A stretch of 42,017 bases of DNA from Sulfurimonas sp. (GTDB taxonomy: Bacteria > Campylobacterota > Campylobacteria > Campylobacterales > Sulfurimonadaceae): assembly GCA_021648405.1 (NCBI GenBank), contig JAKISX010000007.1, positions 1 through 42,017 of the forward strand, in the 5' to 3' direction. A model generated the notes under the pieces. The model worked only from the letters and a program-made list of their open reading frames with translations. It made no database searches and was not told where the DNA came from. Below, in pieces: positions 1-5,973 of this stretch (its first letter is position 1; the number at the start of each line of letters is the position of its first letter). The translations under genes were made by a program, and so were the position numbers.

Positions 1-200
1 AAAAAAAAAGAAAAATAAAATAAAAAAGATAACAAATAAAAATATAAAAAAAAAGAAAAAAAAAAGAAAAATGATAACGAATAACAATATAAAAAAAAAG
101 AAAAATAAAAGATAAATGATAACGATTATCAATATAAAAAAAAAGAAAAATAAAAGATAAATGATAACGATTATCAATATAAAATAGAATAACGATTAGT
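1..200. repeat. 45-bp A-rich tandem repeat tract (about 4 copies)
   Basis: The element GATAAC recurs at 28, 73, 118 and 163, exactly 45 bp apart, separated by A-rich spacer with scattered G and T. Bases 1-27 look like part of another unit, and a shortened copy follows near 187. The copies at 118-130 and 163-175 contain GATAACGATTATC, a 5-bp stem with a 3-nt CGA loop; the two left copies have lost the right arm. There is no coding sequence here. It could be a promoter or origin region, or simply bent A-tract DNA. Bases 201-294 hold only AT-rich leader for the next gene. Confidence 0.8.
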
Positions 201-233
201 TGGCGATATCAAAGGCTATATTTAATTAATTAA

Positions 234-242
234 TGATATAGT
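234..242 (+). promoter_or_regulatory. possible extended -10 element
   Basis: TGATATAGT has the form TGN plus a TATAAT-like hexamer and lies about 53 bp before the HNH gene. No convincing -35 is visible. It resembles the late extended -10 elements on the other strand. Weak call. Confidence 0.25.
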
Positions 243-294
243 GATGCTCAAAAAACTAAGAACCAAAGGTGGCTAAAACTAAAAAAGGAAAAAA

Positions 295-576
295 ATGAAA
301 TTACCAATAAACTATGATAAATCACATTGGACAACAAGAAGAGAGGCTCGGCTACAATATATATCTGATCAAAACAATATATGCATACACTGTGGTTCTT
401 CTCTAGATCGAGATCCATCTGAAGAGGTAAATAAGATGAAAATAAATAAAAATCTATTTCCAAAGGGAATGTTTGATTATCCAATACATTTGCATCATGA
501 CAGAACCACAGGTATGAGCATTGGTGCGGTACATGCAAAGTGTAATGCTGTATTGTGGCAATATCATGGAGAGTGA
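295..576 (+). CDS. small HNH-type endonuclease-like protein
   Basis: A 93-aa protein. It has a CxxC pair (CIHC, residues 31-34), a central HLHH segment (about 67-70) and a C-terminal half reading GMSIGAVHAKCNAVLWQYHG. This pattern matches a small HNH/recombination endonuclease VII-like family common in phages with replication modules. The two cysteine sites and the His cluster are consistent with a structural zinc plus a beta-beta-alpha metal nuclease site. Start chosen for the AAAGGA-type ribosome site just upstream. It is first in the rightward block, right after the repeat tract, and is followed by a large inverted repeat. A role in recombination or host DNA breakdown is inferred; it could also be a free-standing homing-type nuclease. 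Confidence 0.75.
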   Translation: MKLPINYDKSHWTTRREARLQYISDQNNICIHCGSSLDRDPSEEVNKMKINKNLFPKGMFDYPIHLHHDRTTGMSIGAVHAKCNAVLWQYHGE

Positions 577-588
577 ATATACTTCTTC

Positions 589-640
589 ATTAGACTCACT
601 AAGAACCAGAATTACACCGCTGGTTCTTAGTGAGTCTAAT
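589..640. repeat. 21-bp perfect inverted repeat with 10-nt loop
   Basis: Bases 589-609 are perfectly complementary to 620-640, separated by a 10-nt loop (610-619). Each arm contains CTAAGAACCAG reading toward the loop, one mismatch from the CTCAGAACCAG motif scattered through the window. No T-run follows the right arm, so it is not a standard intrinsic terminator. It could be an RNA processing hairpin or a protein-binding cruciform. The rest of the 577-756 gap is non-coding and includes a weaker 7-bp inverted repeat (672-678 with 690-696). Confidence 0.85.
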
Positions 641-756
641 CAGCTCTGCACTTTTAGTGCAATATGTAAAATGTGATAAATTGATTAACTATCACAAAAA
701 AATTAAATATTAGTAGAAAAGCACTAAAGCTTTATGATGCTAAGAAAGGAAATATT

Positions 757-1431
757 ATGGCAGAGAAGACATTAATTATGGCTACATCTGGTAGTGGAAA
801 GACAACATCGTTGCGAAATCTAAATCTAGATGAAGTTATGGTAATCCAACCCATTAACAAGAGACTTCCATTTCCGTCTGGAAAAGATTGGAAGTTATGG
901 GATAAAGATTCACTAACTGGATCTAGATTCATTACTAGAGATTTGCATAAAATGAAACCATTTATGAAAAAGATGGTAGATGTTGGAAAGAAGATTATTG
1001 TAATAGATGATTTTGTCTACTGTATAGCTGGACAAGTTATGGACCAGATAGATGAGGTAGGTTTTGACAAATGGAATCAATTAGCTAAAGATGTTCATTC
1101 ATTAATGGAATTTATTGACATGCTACCAGAAGATGTTAGAGTTTATGTACTTACTCATACTGAGGAAGATTCAAATGGAAACATTAAGATGAAGACAGCT
1201 GGAAAGCTTATAGATAATCTTCTAACACCAGAGGGTATGTTTACTACTGTTCTTGGAGCTACATTTACAGATGGAAAATACAAATTCAAAACCCAAAAGG
1301 AACGGAATTCTGAACCATACAAGTCACCAATGGGAATGTTCAAAGATGTTCTTATTGATAATGATCTAAAAGTAATAGATGACATACAAGTCAAATATTA
1401 TGGCATAACAAATGAAAAAAAGGAAAGTTAA
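757..1431 (+). CDS. RecA-like P-loop ATPase (Sak4-type candidate)
   Basis: A 224-aa single-domain ATPase. Walker A is SGSGKTTS (Lys15) and Walker B is IIVIDD (Asp84, Asp85). The layout, with a short N-terminal strand, P-loop, hydrophobic Walker B near residue 80 and a VLTHTEED strand near 130, fits phage RecA/Rad51-like ATPases of the Sak4 type. Those assist single-strand annealing next to a phage SSB. The SSB candidate two genes downstream supports this. The start has an AAAGGA site at suitable distance. Beginning of a tight cluster: the next gene starts at the base after its stop. The family name is inferred; it could be another AAA-like NTPase of the replisome. Confidence 0.75.
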   Translation: MAEKTLIMATSGSGKTTSLRNLNLDEVMVIQPINKRLPFPSGKDWKLWDKDSLTGSRFITRDLHKMKPFMKKMVDVGKKIIVIDDFVYCIAGQVMDQIDEVGFDKWNQLAKDVHSLMEFIDMLPEDVRVYVLTHTEEDSNGNIKMKTAGKLIDNLLTPEGMFTTVLGATFTDGKYKFKTQKERNSEPYKSPMGMFKDVLIDNDLKVIDDIQVKYYGITNEKKES

Positions 1432-1668
1432 ATGAAAATTACTTTAGACACTGAAGAACTTATTTCTTTAGTATCCCAACATATGAAATCACTAGGACTT
1501 GTAGGTGATTATAAAATTACATTCAACAAGAGAAATCAAAACAATGTAGATACTTATATAGAAATATTGGACACAAGTTGCTCAAAAAATGAGCCAAAAG
1601 AACATGATCGTTGTGAAAATGATTCATCAACAAATAAAGAGTCGCATATAGACTCTTTAATTAAATAA
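1432..1668 (+). CDS. small hypothetical protein of the recombination cluster
   Basis: A 78-aa protein starting directly after the ATPase stop, with its ribosome site (AAAGGAAAG) inside the end of that gene. The N-terminal half (MKITLDTEELISLVSQHM) looks like a helix followed by two strands, resembling a short conserved phage protein often found beside replication genes. The C-terminal 30 residues are polar and probably disordered. No catalytic motif is seen. Sandwiched between the ATPase and the SSB candidate, so co-transcription and a replication or recombination role are likely but unproven. Confidence 0.6.
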   Translation: MKITLDTEELISLVSQHMKSLGLVGDYKITFNKRNQNNVDTYIEILDTSCSKNEPKEHDRCENDSSTNKESHIDSLIK

Positions 1669-1680
1669 AAGGAATATAAA

Positions 1681-2328
1681 ATGTTAGCAGATTTAATAGG
1701 AACTAGTAAAGAAACACTAGATAACGCAACTGGAGAAGTTGGAAAAGAATTCGTTCCACTAAAGGCAGGAATTTACAAAGGTAAGATTAAGAGTATCCAA
1801 GTTTATGTTAATTCATTCGGCTCAAACGCTATGAGATACACTTGTGTAGTTACAGATGAAGACAAAATAGAGAGAGAAATCACACACATTGGAGATATAA
1901 ACTCAAAACTTAAGGGTGATGAGGATAACAAAGGCTATGCTAATAGATTTAACCAATACATGTATGCTAGTAATACATCTGAAGGAAACATATCTAGAAA
2001 AGAAAAAGTTGGAAAATTAAATTCTTTTGGAAAAGAATATGAGTTTGATGCAATTTTAGGTATGAACGATAAGCCTGTCATAGTAGAAGTTTTACTTCGC
2101 AACGATACTAACAAGGCTGAAGGACAACCATTTAAATATTCTAATTCAATTGCAAATGTTTTAGCACCTGATGGAACAGATGCATCTGGAGAAGATAAGG
2201 CTACTGACTTTGCTGCAAAATGTGAAAAAACACCAGTATCAGATTATGCTGGATATATTAAAAATAATGTGAAAACTTCTACAGCTAGTAATGAGCAAAA
2301 AGTTGCTGCAGATCAACAAGACTTTTAG
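1681..2328 (+). CDS. candidate single-stranded DNA-binding protein (N4 gp45-like position)
   Basis: A 215-aa protein. Residues about 24-150 form a strand-rich region (KAGIYKGKIKSIQVYVNSFG onward) consistent with an OB fold. The last about 50 residues are polar and low-complexity, ending in DQQDF, an acidic-aromatic tail of the type SSBs use to recruit partners. It sits between a RecA-like ATPase and a RusA-like resolvase, where N4-like phages carry their SSB. In N4 that protein also activates host RNA polymerase at late promoters, which would fit the extended -10 late promoters in this window. No diagnostic motif is present, so the call rests on context, predicted fold and tail. An alternative is an unrelated recombination protein. 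Confidence 0.55.
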   Translation: MLADLIGTSKETLDNATGEVGKEFVPLKAGIYKGKIKSIQVYVNSFGSNAMRYTCVVTDEDKIEREITHIGDINSKLKGDEDNKGYANRFNQYMYASNTSEGNISRKEKVGKLNSFGKEYEFDAILGMNDKPVIVEVLLRNDTNKAEGQPFKYSNSIANVLAPDGTDASGEDKATDFAAKCEKTPVSDYAGYIKNNVKTSTASNEQKVAADQQDF

Positions 2329-2336
2329 GAATACAT

Positions 2337-2762
2337 ATGAGCATCTCCATAAAAGGAGATCTGCTCTTTGAGACAATAGTTCCACTTACCAAATTTAAGA
2401 GCAGATCTAAAAAAACTGGTAAAGTTACAGAACAACTTTGCACATTAAATAATTTTTCTAGATGGGGTAGATGGGCAAAAAAAGATATAAAAAATCAATA
2501 TAAGAAATTATTGCGTGAATTTTTTATACCAGAAACAAAGTCTGAACCACTAGATAAAATTACTATTGAGTTTTCAATATTAAGGCACAATAAAAGAAAA
2601 GTAGACATAGATGGATTAATTTATAATATAAAGTTCATTCTAGATCTGCTTCAAGAAATGAAATGGATATCTGATGATGATCAAGTGACATCGATCTTGA
2701 AGCCATCAACATATACAAAAAATATAGCAGAGACCCAATTTAAAATTAGAGCATATAAATAA
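2337..2762 (+). CDS. RusA-like Holliday junction resolvase
   Basis: A 141-aa protein with the RusA signature: acidic pair in KVDIDGLIYNIKFILD (Asp90, Asp92) followed by WISDDDQV (Asp113, Asp114). In E. coli RusA the corresponding Asp70, Asp72 and Asp91 bind metal and cut four-way junctions. The length is close to RusA (120 aa) with an N-terminal extension of about 20 residues. The protein would resolve recombination or replication intermediates before packaging. It follows the SSB candidate by 8 bases and shares its operon. Confidence 0.85.
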   Translation: MSISIKGDLLFETIVPLTKFKSRSKKTGKVTEQLCTLNNFSRWGRWAKKDIKNQYKKLLREFFIPETKSEPLDKITIEFSILRHNKRKVDIDGLIYNIKFILDLLQEMKWISDDDQVTSILKPSTYTKNIAETQFKIRAYK

Positions 2763-2829
2763 CTCTATAGAATTAAGTGTGTTTATAACTTGGTTCTATT
2801 AGGATTATAAATAAAATAGGAGAATTACT

Positions 2830-3042
2830 ATCAGCACACATAAAGCAAAAAAACTCAAAGAATACATATCTTTATTAGAAACAATACTGGAGAAGCATGG
2901 AGATTTAGAGTTATGTTACTATAACGATGAAAAGCGAGATTTTTTCGAGAAAATAGTCTTCGATCCTCTAGCAGTAAGACTAAAAGACAATAAAATTTAC
3001 AATAAAAAAAACAACAAAGTTAATGCAATTTGCATAAATTAA
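2830..3042 (+). CDS. small protein with a probable non-standard ATC start
   Basis: An open frame of about 70 codons fills the gap between the resolvase and the helicase. It has ordinary coding character (KKLKEYISLLETILEKHGDL, then a YYND segment and a basic end). The frame is closed by a stop at 2812-2814 and contains no ATG, GTG or TTG near its 5' end. AGGAG at 2818-2822 lies 7 bases before ATC at 2830; ATT at 2824 is the only other candidate but is too close. Either a rare initiation codon is used, or a base change has removed a normal start. Function unknown. Confidence 0.5.
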   Translation: MSTHKAKKLKEYISLLETILEKHGDLELCYYNDEKRDFFEKIVFDPLAVRLKDNKIYNKKNNKVNAICIN

Positions 3043-3079
3043 ATAATATCACAAAACAATATAAAACAGGAACAAATAA

Positions 3080-4537
3080 ATGTCATTAACACAAGAACAA
3101 CAAGGAGCCGTTGATTTATTCAATAAACCAGATACAAAACTTTTGCTAATAGATGCATGTGCTGGAAGTGGAAAATCATTTACTCTTTTGGATATTGCAA
3201 GATCAAAAAATATTAAATCTGGGCTATGTATAGTATATAATAAATCAGTATCAGATGAAAATAAATTACATTTTCCAGATACTTTCAAAAGTTCAACAAT
3301 TCACAGTCTGGCATATCGAAACACTGTGATCCCGTTTAAACTTAAAGTAGGATTTTTCAACGCAAGAGACATCAAAGATAGGATTAAGTGGGAATATAAA
3401 GTAATTGTGGTGGACACATTAAGAAGATTTTGTCTATCTGCATATCTTAAAATAGACGAATATGCAAAAGAAAATGAAACAATTCCGTTAGTCTCAAAGC
3501 TCGTAACAAAATACATAAAAATGATGAAAGATGGAGAAATAGATGTTACCCATGAATTTTATATGAAGTTCTTTCATATGCTTTTGGCTAATAAGATTAT
3601 TAAGCCAAAAGAAATAGATGTGCTAATGCTAGATGAGTGTCAAGATAGCTTTGCTTGTACGATTGAGATATTTAAATTAATACCAGCTAAGAAAAAAATA
3701 GCAGTAGGTGACCACGAACAAGCAATATATTCATTTAATCATTGCGTAAATGGTTTCAATATGCTTTGCTCAGAACCAGGAGTGAGATATGCTAATCTAA
3801 ATAGAACTTTTAGAGTAAATATTAGCGACTCTAAGGTCATAGAAAAGTTTATGCAAAAATATCTTAATAATTCTAATTATACTTTTAAAGGCAATACTCA
3901 TAGTGATACATCTATAAAGAGCAGAGCATTCTTAACAAAGACCAATGCTTCGCTTGTAGGCAAAATGATAGACCTTATGGAAGCTGGGCAAGGGTTTAAC
4001 CTTTTAAGACCTCCTGTTGCTATATTTGAGCTTCCTATGATACTTTTAGGATTAAAGAAAGATGGATTTATAAATAATCCAGAATTTAGACATCTACAAG
4101 ACGATACAAACATTTGGCATAAAACAAAATCTATACAATTGGAATTCACTACTCCTATCAAATATATATTACATCTAAACTCATCTGATGTAGCTATTAA
4201 AGCTGCGATTAGAATTATAATAAAGTATGGAAGTGAAAAGATTTTTAATGCATTCGAGTATGCCAAAGATCATTACGGAGAAAAAAATCACGAATGGACT
4301 TTAAGTACAGTGTTTACATCAAAGGGCTTTACATTTGATTATGTAGAGATAGCAGATGATATGAATGCTGCATTTTTTAAAGCAGTAAAAGAGAGAAAGA
4401 AGAAAAAAATGAAAGAAGACAAATTTAATGATATATTATATCAAGCATATGTTATATCAACAAGACATAAACATAAATTAGTTAATGCAAAATTCTTATA
4501 TGATGACTGCATAGAACCAGAGGAGATAATTATATGA
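3080..4537 (+). CDS. UvrD/Rep-like superfamily 1 DNA helicase
   Basis: A 485-aa helicase with SF1A motifs in order: Q-like N-terminus (LTQEQQGAV), motif I DACAGSGKS (Lys32), motif Ia TIHSLAY, motif II LDECQDS (Asp185, Glu186), motif III VGDHEQAIYSFN, motif IV LNRTFRVN, motif V TSKGFTFDYV and motif VI YVISTRHKHK. The length is short for UvrD (about 720 aa) and nearer to T4 Dda-type helicases, so most 1B/2B subdomains are missing. It would unwind DNA during replication or recombination. Start chosen for the CAGGAAC site before ATG. Its stop overlaps the ATG of the next small gene (ATGA), implying coupled translation. Confidence 0.9.
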   Translation: MSLTQEQQGAVDLFNKPDTKLLLIDACAGSGKSFTLLDIARSKNIKSGLCIVYNKSVSDENKLHFPDTFKSSTIHSLAYRNTVIPFKLKVGFFNARDIKDRIKWEYKVIVVDTLRRFCLSAYLKIDEYAKENETIPLVSKLVTKYIKMMKDGEIDVTHEFYMKFFHMLLANKIIKPKEIDVLMLDECQDSFACTIEIFKLIPAKKKIAVGDHEQAIYSFNHCVNGFNMLCSEPGVRYANLNRTFRVNISDSKVIEKFMQKYLNNSNYTFKGNTHSDTSIKSRAFLTKTNASLVGKMIDLMEAGQGFNLLRPPVAIFELPMILLGLKKDGFINNPEFRHLQDDTNIWHKTKSIQLEFTTPIKYILHLNSSDVAIKAAIRIIIKYGSEKIFNAFEYAKDHYGEKNHEWTLSTVFTSKGFTFDYVEIADDMNAAFFKAVKERKKKKMKEDKFNDILYQAYVISTRHKHKLVNAKFLYDDCIEPEEIII

Positions 4538-4683
4538 AACTAGCTACAGAAGATATTATGTTTGAAGATGAGCCGCACCAAGAGACTACAGAGAATTTAA
4601 TAGATGATTTTTTTGATGAACAAAATTCATCGGTAACCGAAATGAATGATGACTACTACGAATACATGGATACATTAGAATGA
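4534..4683 (+). CDS. 49-aa strongly acidic peptide
   Basis: The ATG overlaps the helicase stop in an ATGA arrangement. I count 17 Asp/Glu among 49 residues against one Lys and one His, with aromatic residues in the second half (DDYYEYMDTLE). The composition suggests a nucleic-acid mimic or a small regulator of its helicase partner, but nothing identifies a family. Translational coupling argues that it is a real gene rather than chance reading. Confidence 0.6.
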   Translation: MKLATEDIMFEDEPHQETTENLIDDFFDEQNSSVTEMNDDYYEYMDTLE

Positions 4684-4813
4684 AAGAAAACTATAACCCT
4701 GTGGTTCTGAAAAACTGTTATCCAGCATATAACAACAATTGCAATTTTTAGTAGAAATGATATTTCACTTCATAAATAAATTCCTATTCTTGGAAGATTA
4801 AGCGTCCAGCTTT

Positions 4814-4844
4814 TTAAACTATATCTTTATTAGATATAGTTTAA
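4814..4844. repeat. 13-bp AT-rich inverted repeat (5-nt loop)
   Basis: Bases 4814-4826 pair perfectly with 4832-4844 around the loop TTATT. It lies about 20 bp left of the iteron cluster. Without a T-run it is a poor terminator; an origin-associated hairpin or RNA stem is more likely. The remainder of 4684-4860 shows no gene or other signal. Confidence 0.7.
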
Positions 4845-4860
4845 TAGATAAATCGCGTAA

Positions 4861-4978
4861 AAGTGCCATTTTGGCAGTACCATAAGTGCCAATTTGGCAT
4901 ACCATAAGTGCCAATTTGGCATATGGGTAATGCCAATTTGGCATCTTTACGTATAACTGCCAAAATGGCACTTATGGT
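4861..4978. promoter_or_regulatory. iteron cluster: five 13-bp palindromes (origin/operator candidate)
   Basis: Palindromic 13-mers start at 4864, 4887, 4909, 4931 and 4958. The middle three are identical (TGCCAATTTGGCA) and 22 bp apart. The outer two are reverse complements of each other (TGCCATTTTGGCA and TGCCAAAATGGCA) within a perfect 18-bp inverted repeat (4861-4878 with 4956-4973). The flank ACCATAAG precedes the second and third copies, and its complement follows the last. The near two-turn spacing puts bound dimers on similar faces of the helix. The next gene encodes a winged-helix protein, so this is best read as that protein's replication origin or operator. The rest of the gap to 5060 has only a TATAAT at 5021-5026. 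Confidence 0.85.
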
Positions 4979-5060
4979 GTTTCACGGAGTTTGCTAGCTA
5001 TTTGTAGCGTGCACATTAAATATAATAAAATAAAATATTTTGCAAAGGAACAACCATCGT

Positions 5061-5573
5061 ATGAACTCAACAAATCAAGAAATCAATATGCCTCTTAACG
5101 GTTGGCAGAATATAGGGAAAGTGTTCACTTGGACAACAGGAACATCTCTTTCTGGTTCTGAATTGATTTTGTATATGATGATAGTTAGGATTACTGTTGG
5201 ATACTCACAATACACTAGTGAACCTATATCAATTAGTAATCTATCAAAACTTTCTAAATTATCTAAAAGAACAATATTTCGTTCTTTAAAGTTATTATTT
5301 GATAGAAACTATATATTCAAAGTAGCTACAAATTACAATGTTACATTTGATGGAAAGCTTCCATACTCATATCAATTGAATATGAAATTAGAAAAATTTC
5401 CAAATCTAGGGAGACTATATAGTCAAATCGATTCAAAATGTAATAATATAAAAATTGATTCAGAGACTGAATCTGAAATAAAACTAGATGGACTATCTGC
5501 AACAGATAGAGAACTAGCACAAAAACACAATAGAAAATTAGCTAAAAATAATCAAAAAAATATTGTATTTTAA
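5061..5573 (+). CDS. winged-helix DNA-binding protein (replication initiator/O-like or regulator)
   Basis: About 170 aa. Residues about 5-30 read MPLNGWQNIGKVFTWTTGT and are followed by a helix-turn-helix-like region (SISNLSKLSKLSKRTIFRSL, residues about 54-73). This arrangement resembles the N-terminal domain of phage replication O-type proteins and plasmid initiators. The C-terminal 60 residues are polar. It starts about 80 bp after the palindromic iterons and would bind them to start replication or regulate the block. The ATG at 5061 is preferred over an upstream in-frame TTG because AAAGGAA precedes it. It could equally be a transcription regulator. Confidence 0.65.
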   Translation: MNSTNQEINMPLNGWQNIGKVFTWTTGTSLSGSELILYMMIVRITVGYSQYTSEPISISNLSKLSKLSKRTIFRSLKLLFDRNYIFKVATNYNVTFDGKLPYSYQLNMKLEKFPNLGRLYSQIDSKCNNIKIDSETESEIKLDGLSATDRELAQKHNRKLAKNNQKNIVF

Positions 5574-5647
5574 CAGAATTTGGCATTCTTATTAAATTAG
5601 ATATTAGTCCAAATTAATTCAGGTCATAAGACCACAAAAGGAAATTT

Positions 5648-5908
5648 ATGAAAAACATAAATAAGAAAGATCTATCTGCTCTATCTGGAGTATCAGTTGA
5701 AAATATTGAGGCGATATTCACTCATATAGCTTTAGCAATTTCAAAAAAAGACAATGTATTTGTTTCAAGTTTTGGTACATTTTCATCTGTTATACAAAAA
5801 GGAAGATCTGGAACGATTCCAGGTACAGATAAGAAATACTCAACTAATGACAAGATGGTTCCAAAATTCAAAGCGGCTAAAGGTCTGAAAGATTTCATAT
5901 CAAAATAA
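5648..5908 (+). CDS. HU/IHF-like DNA-bending protein
   Basis: An 86-aa protein of HU size. The N-terminus has the helical dimer part (MKNINKKDLSALSGVSVENI), the centre has the family signature VSSFGTFSSV (residues about 39-48), then a beta-arm region with GRSGTIPG in place of GRNPxTG, and the end reads PKFKAAKGLKDFI, matching the HU C-terminal FKAGKxLK helix. Phage HU relatives such as SPO1 TF1 organise or protect phage DNA and help origins. Strong AAAAGGAAA ribosome site. Adjacent to the iteron/initiator pair, so a role in origin bending is plausible. Confidence 0.85.
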   Translation: MKNINKKDLSALSGVSVENIEAIFTHIALAISKKDNVFVSSFGTFSSVIQKGRSGTIPGTDKKYSTNDKMVPKFKAAKGLKDFISK

Positions 5909-5973
5909 TATTAATTAATTGATAAGTATGGATGAGATATACTTCTCGTCCGCTTCCAGAAAGGAACCAAAAA

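Noticed and set aside
1..200. CRISPR array
   Set aside because: The 45-bp units are tandem and A-rich with no unique spacers, and no cas genes are present.
589..640. Intrinsic terminator after the HNH gene
   Set aside because: The stem is perfect but is not followed by a T-run, and its arms match the dispersed motif.
2830..2832. Dismissing 2830-3042 as non-coding
   Set aside because: The long open frame with coding-like composition and a well-spaced AGGAG argue for a gene with an unusual start instead.
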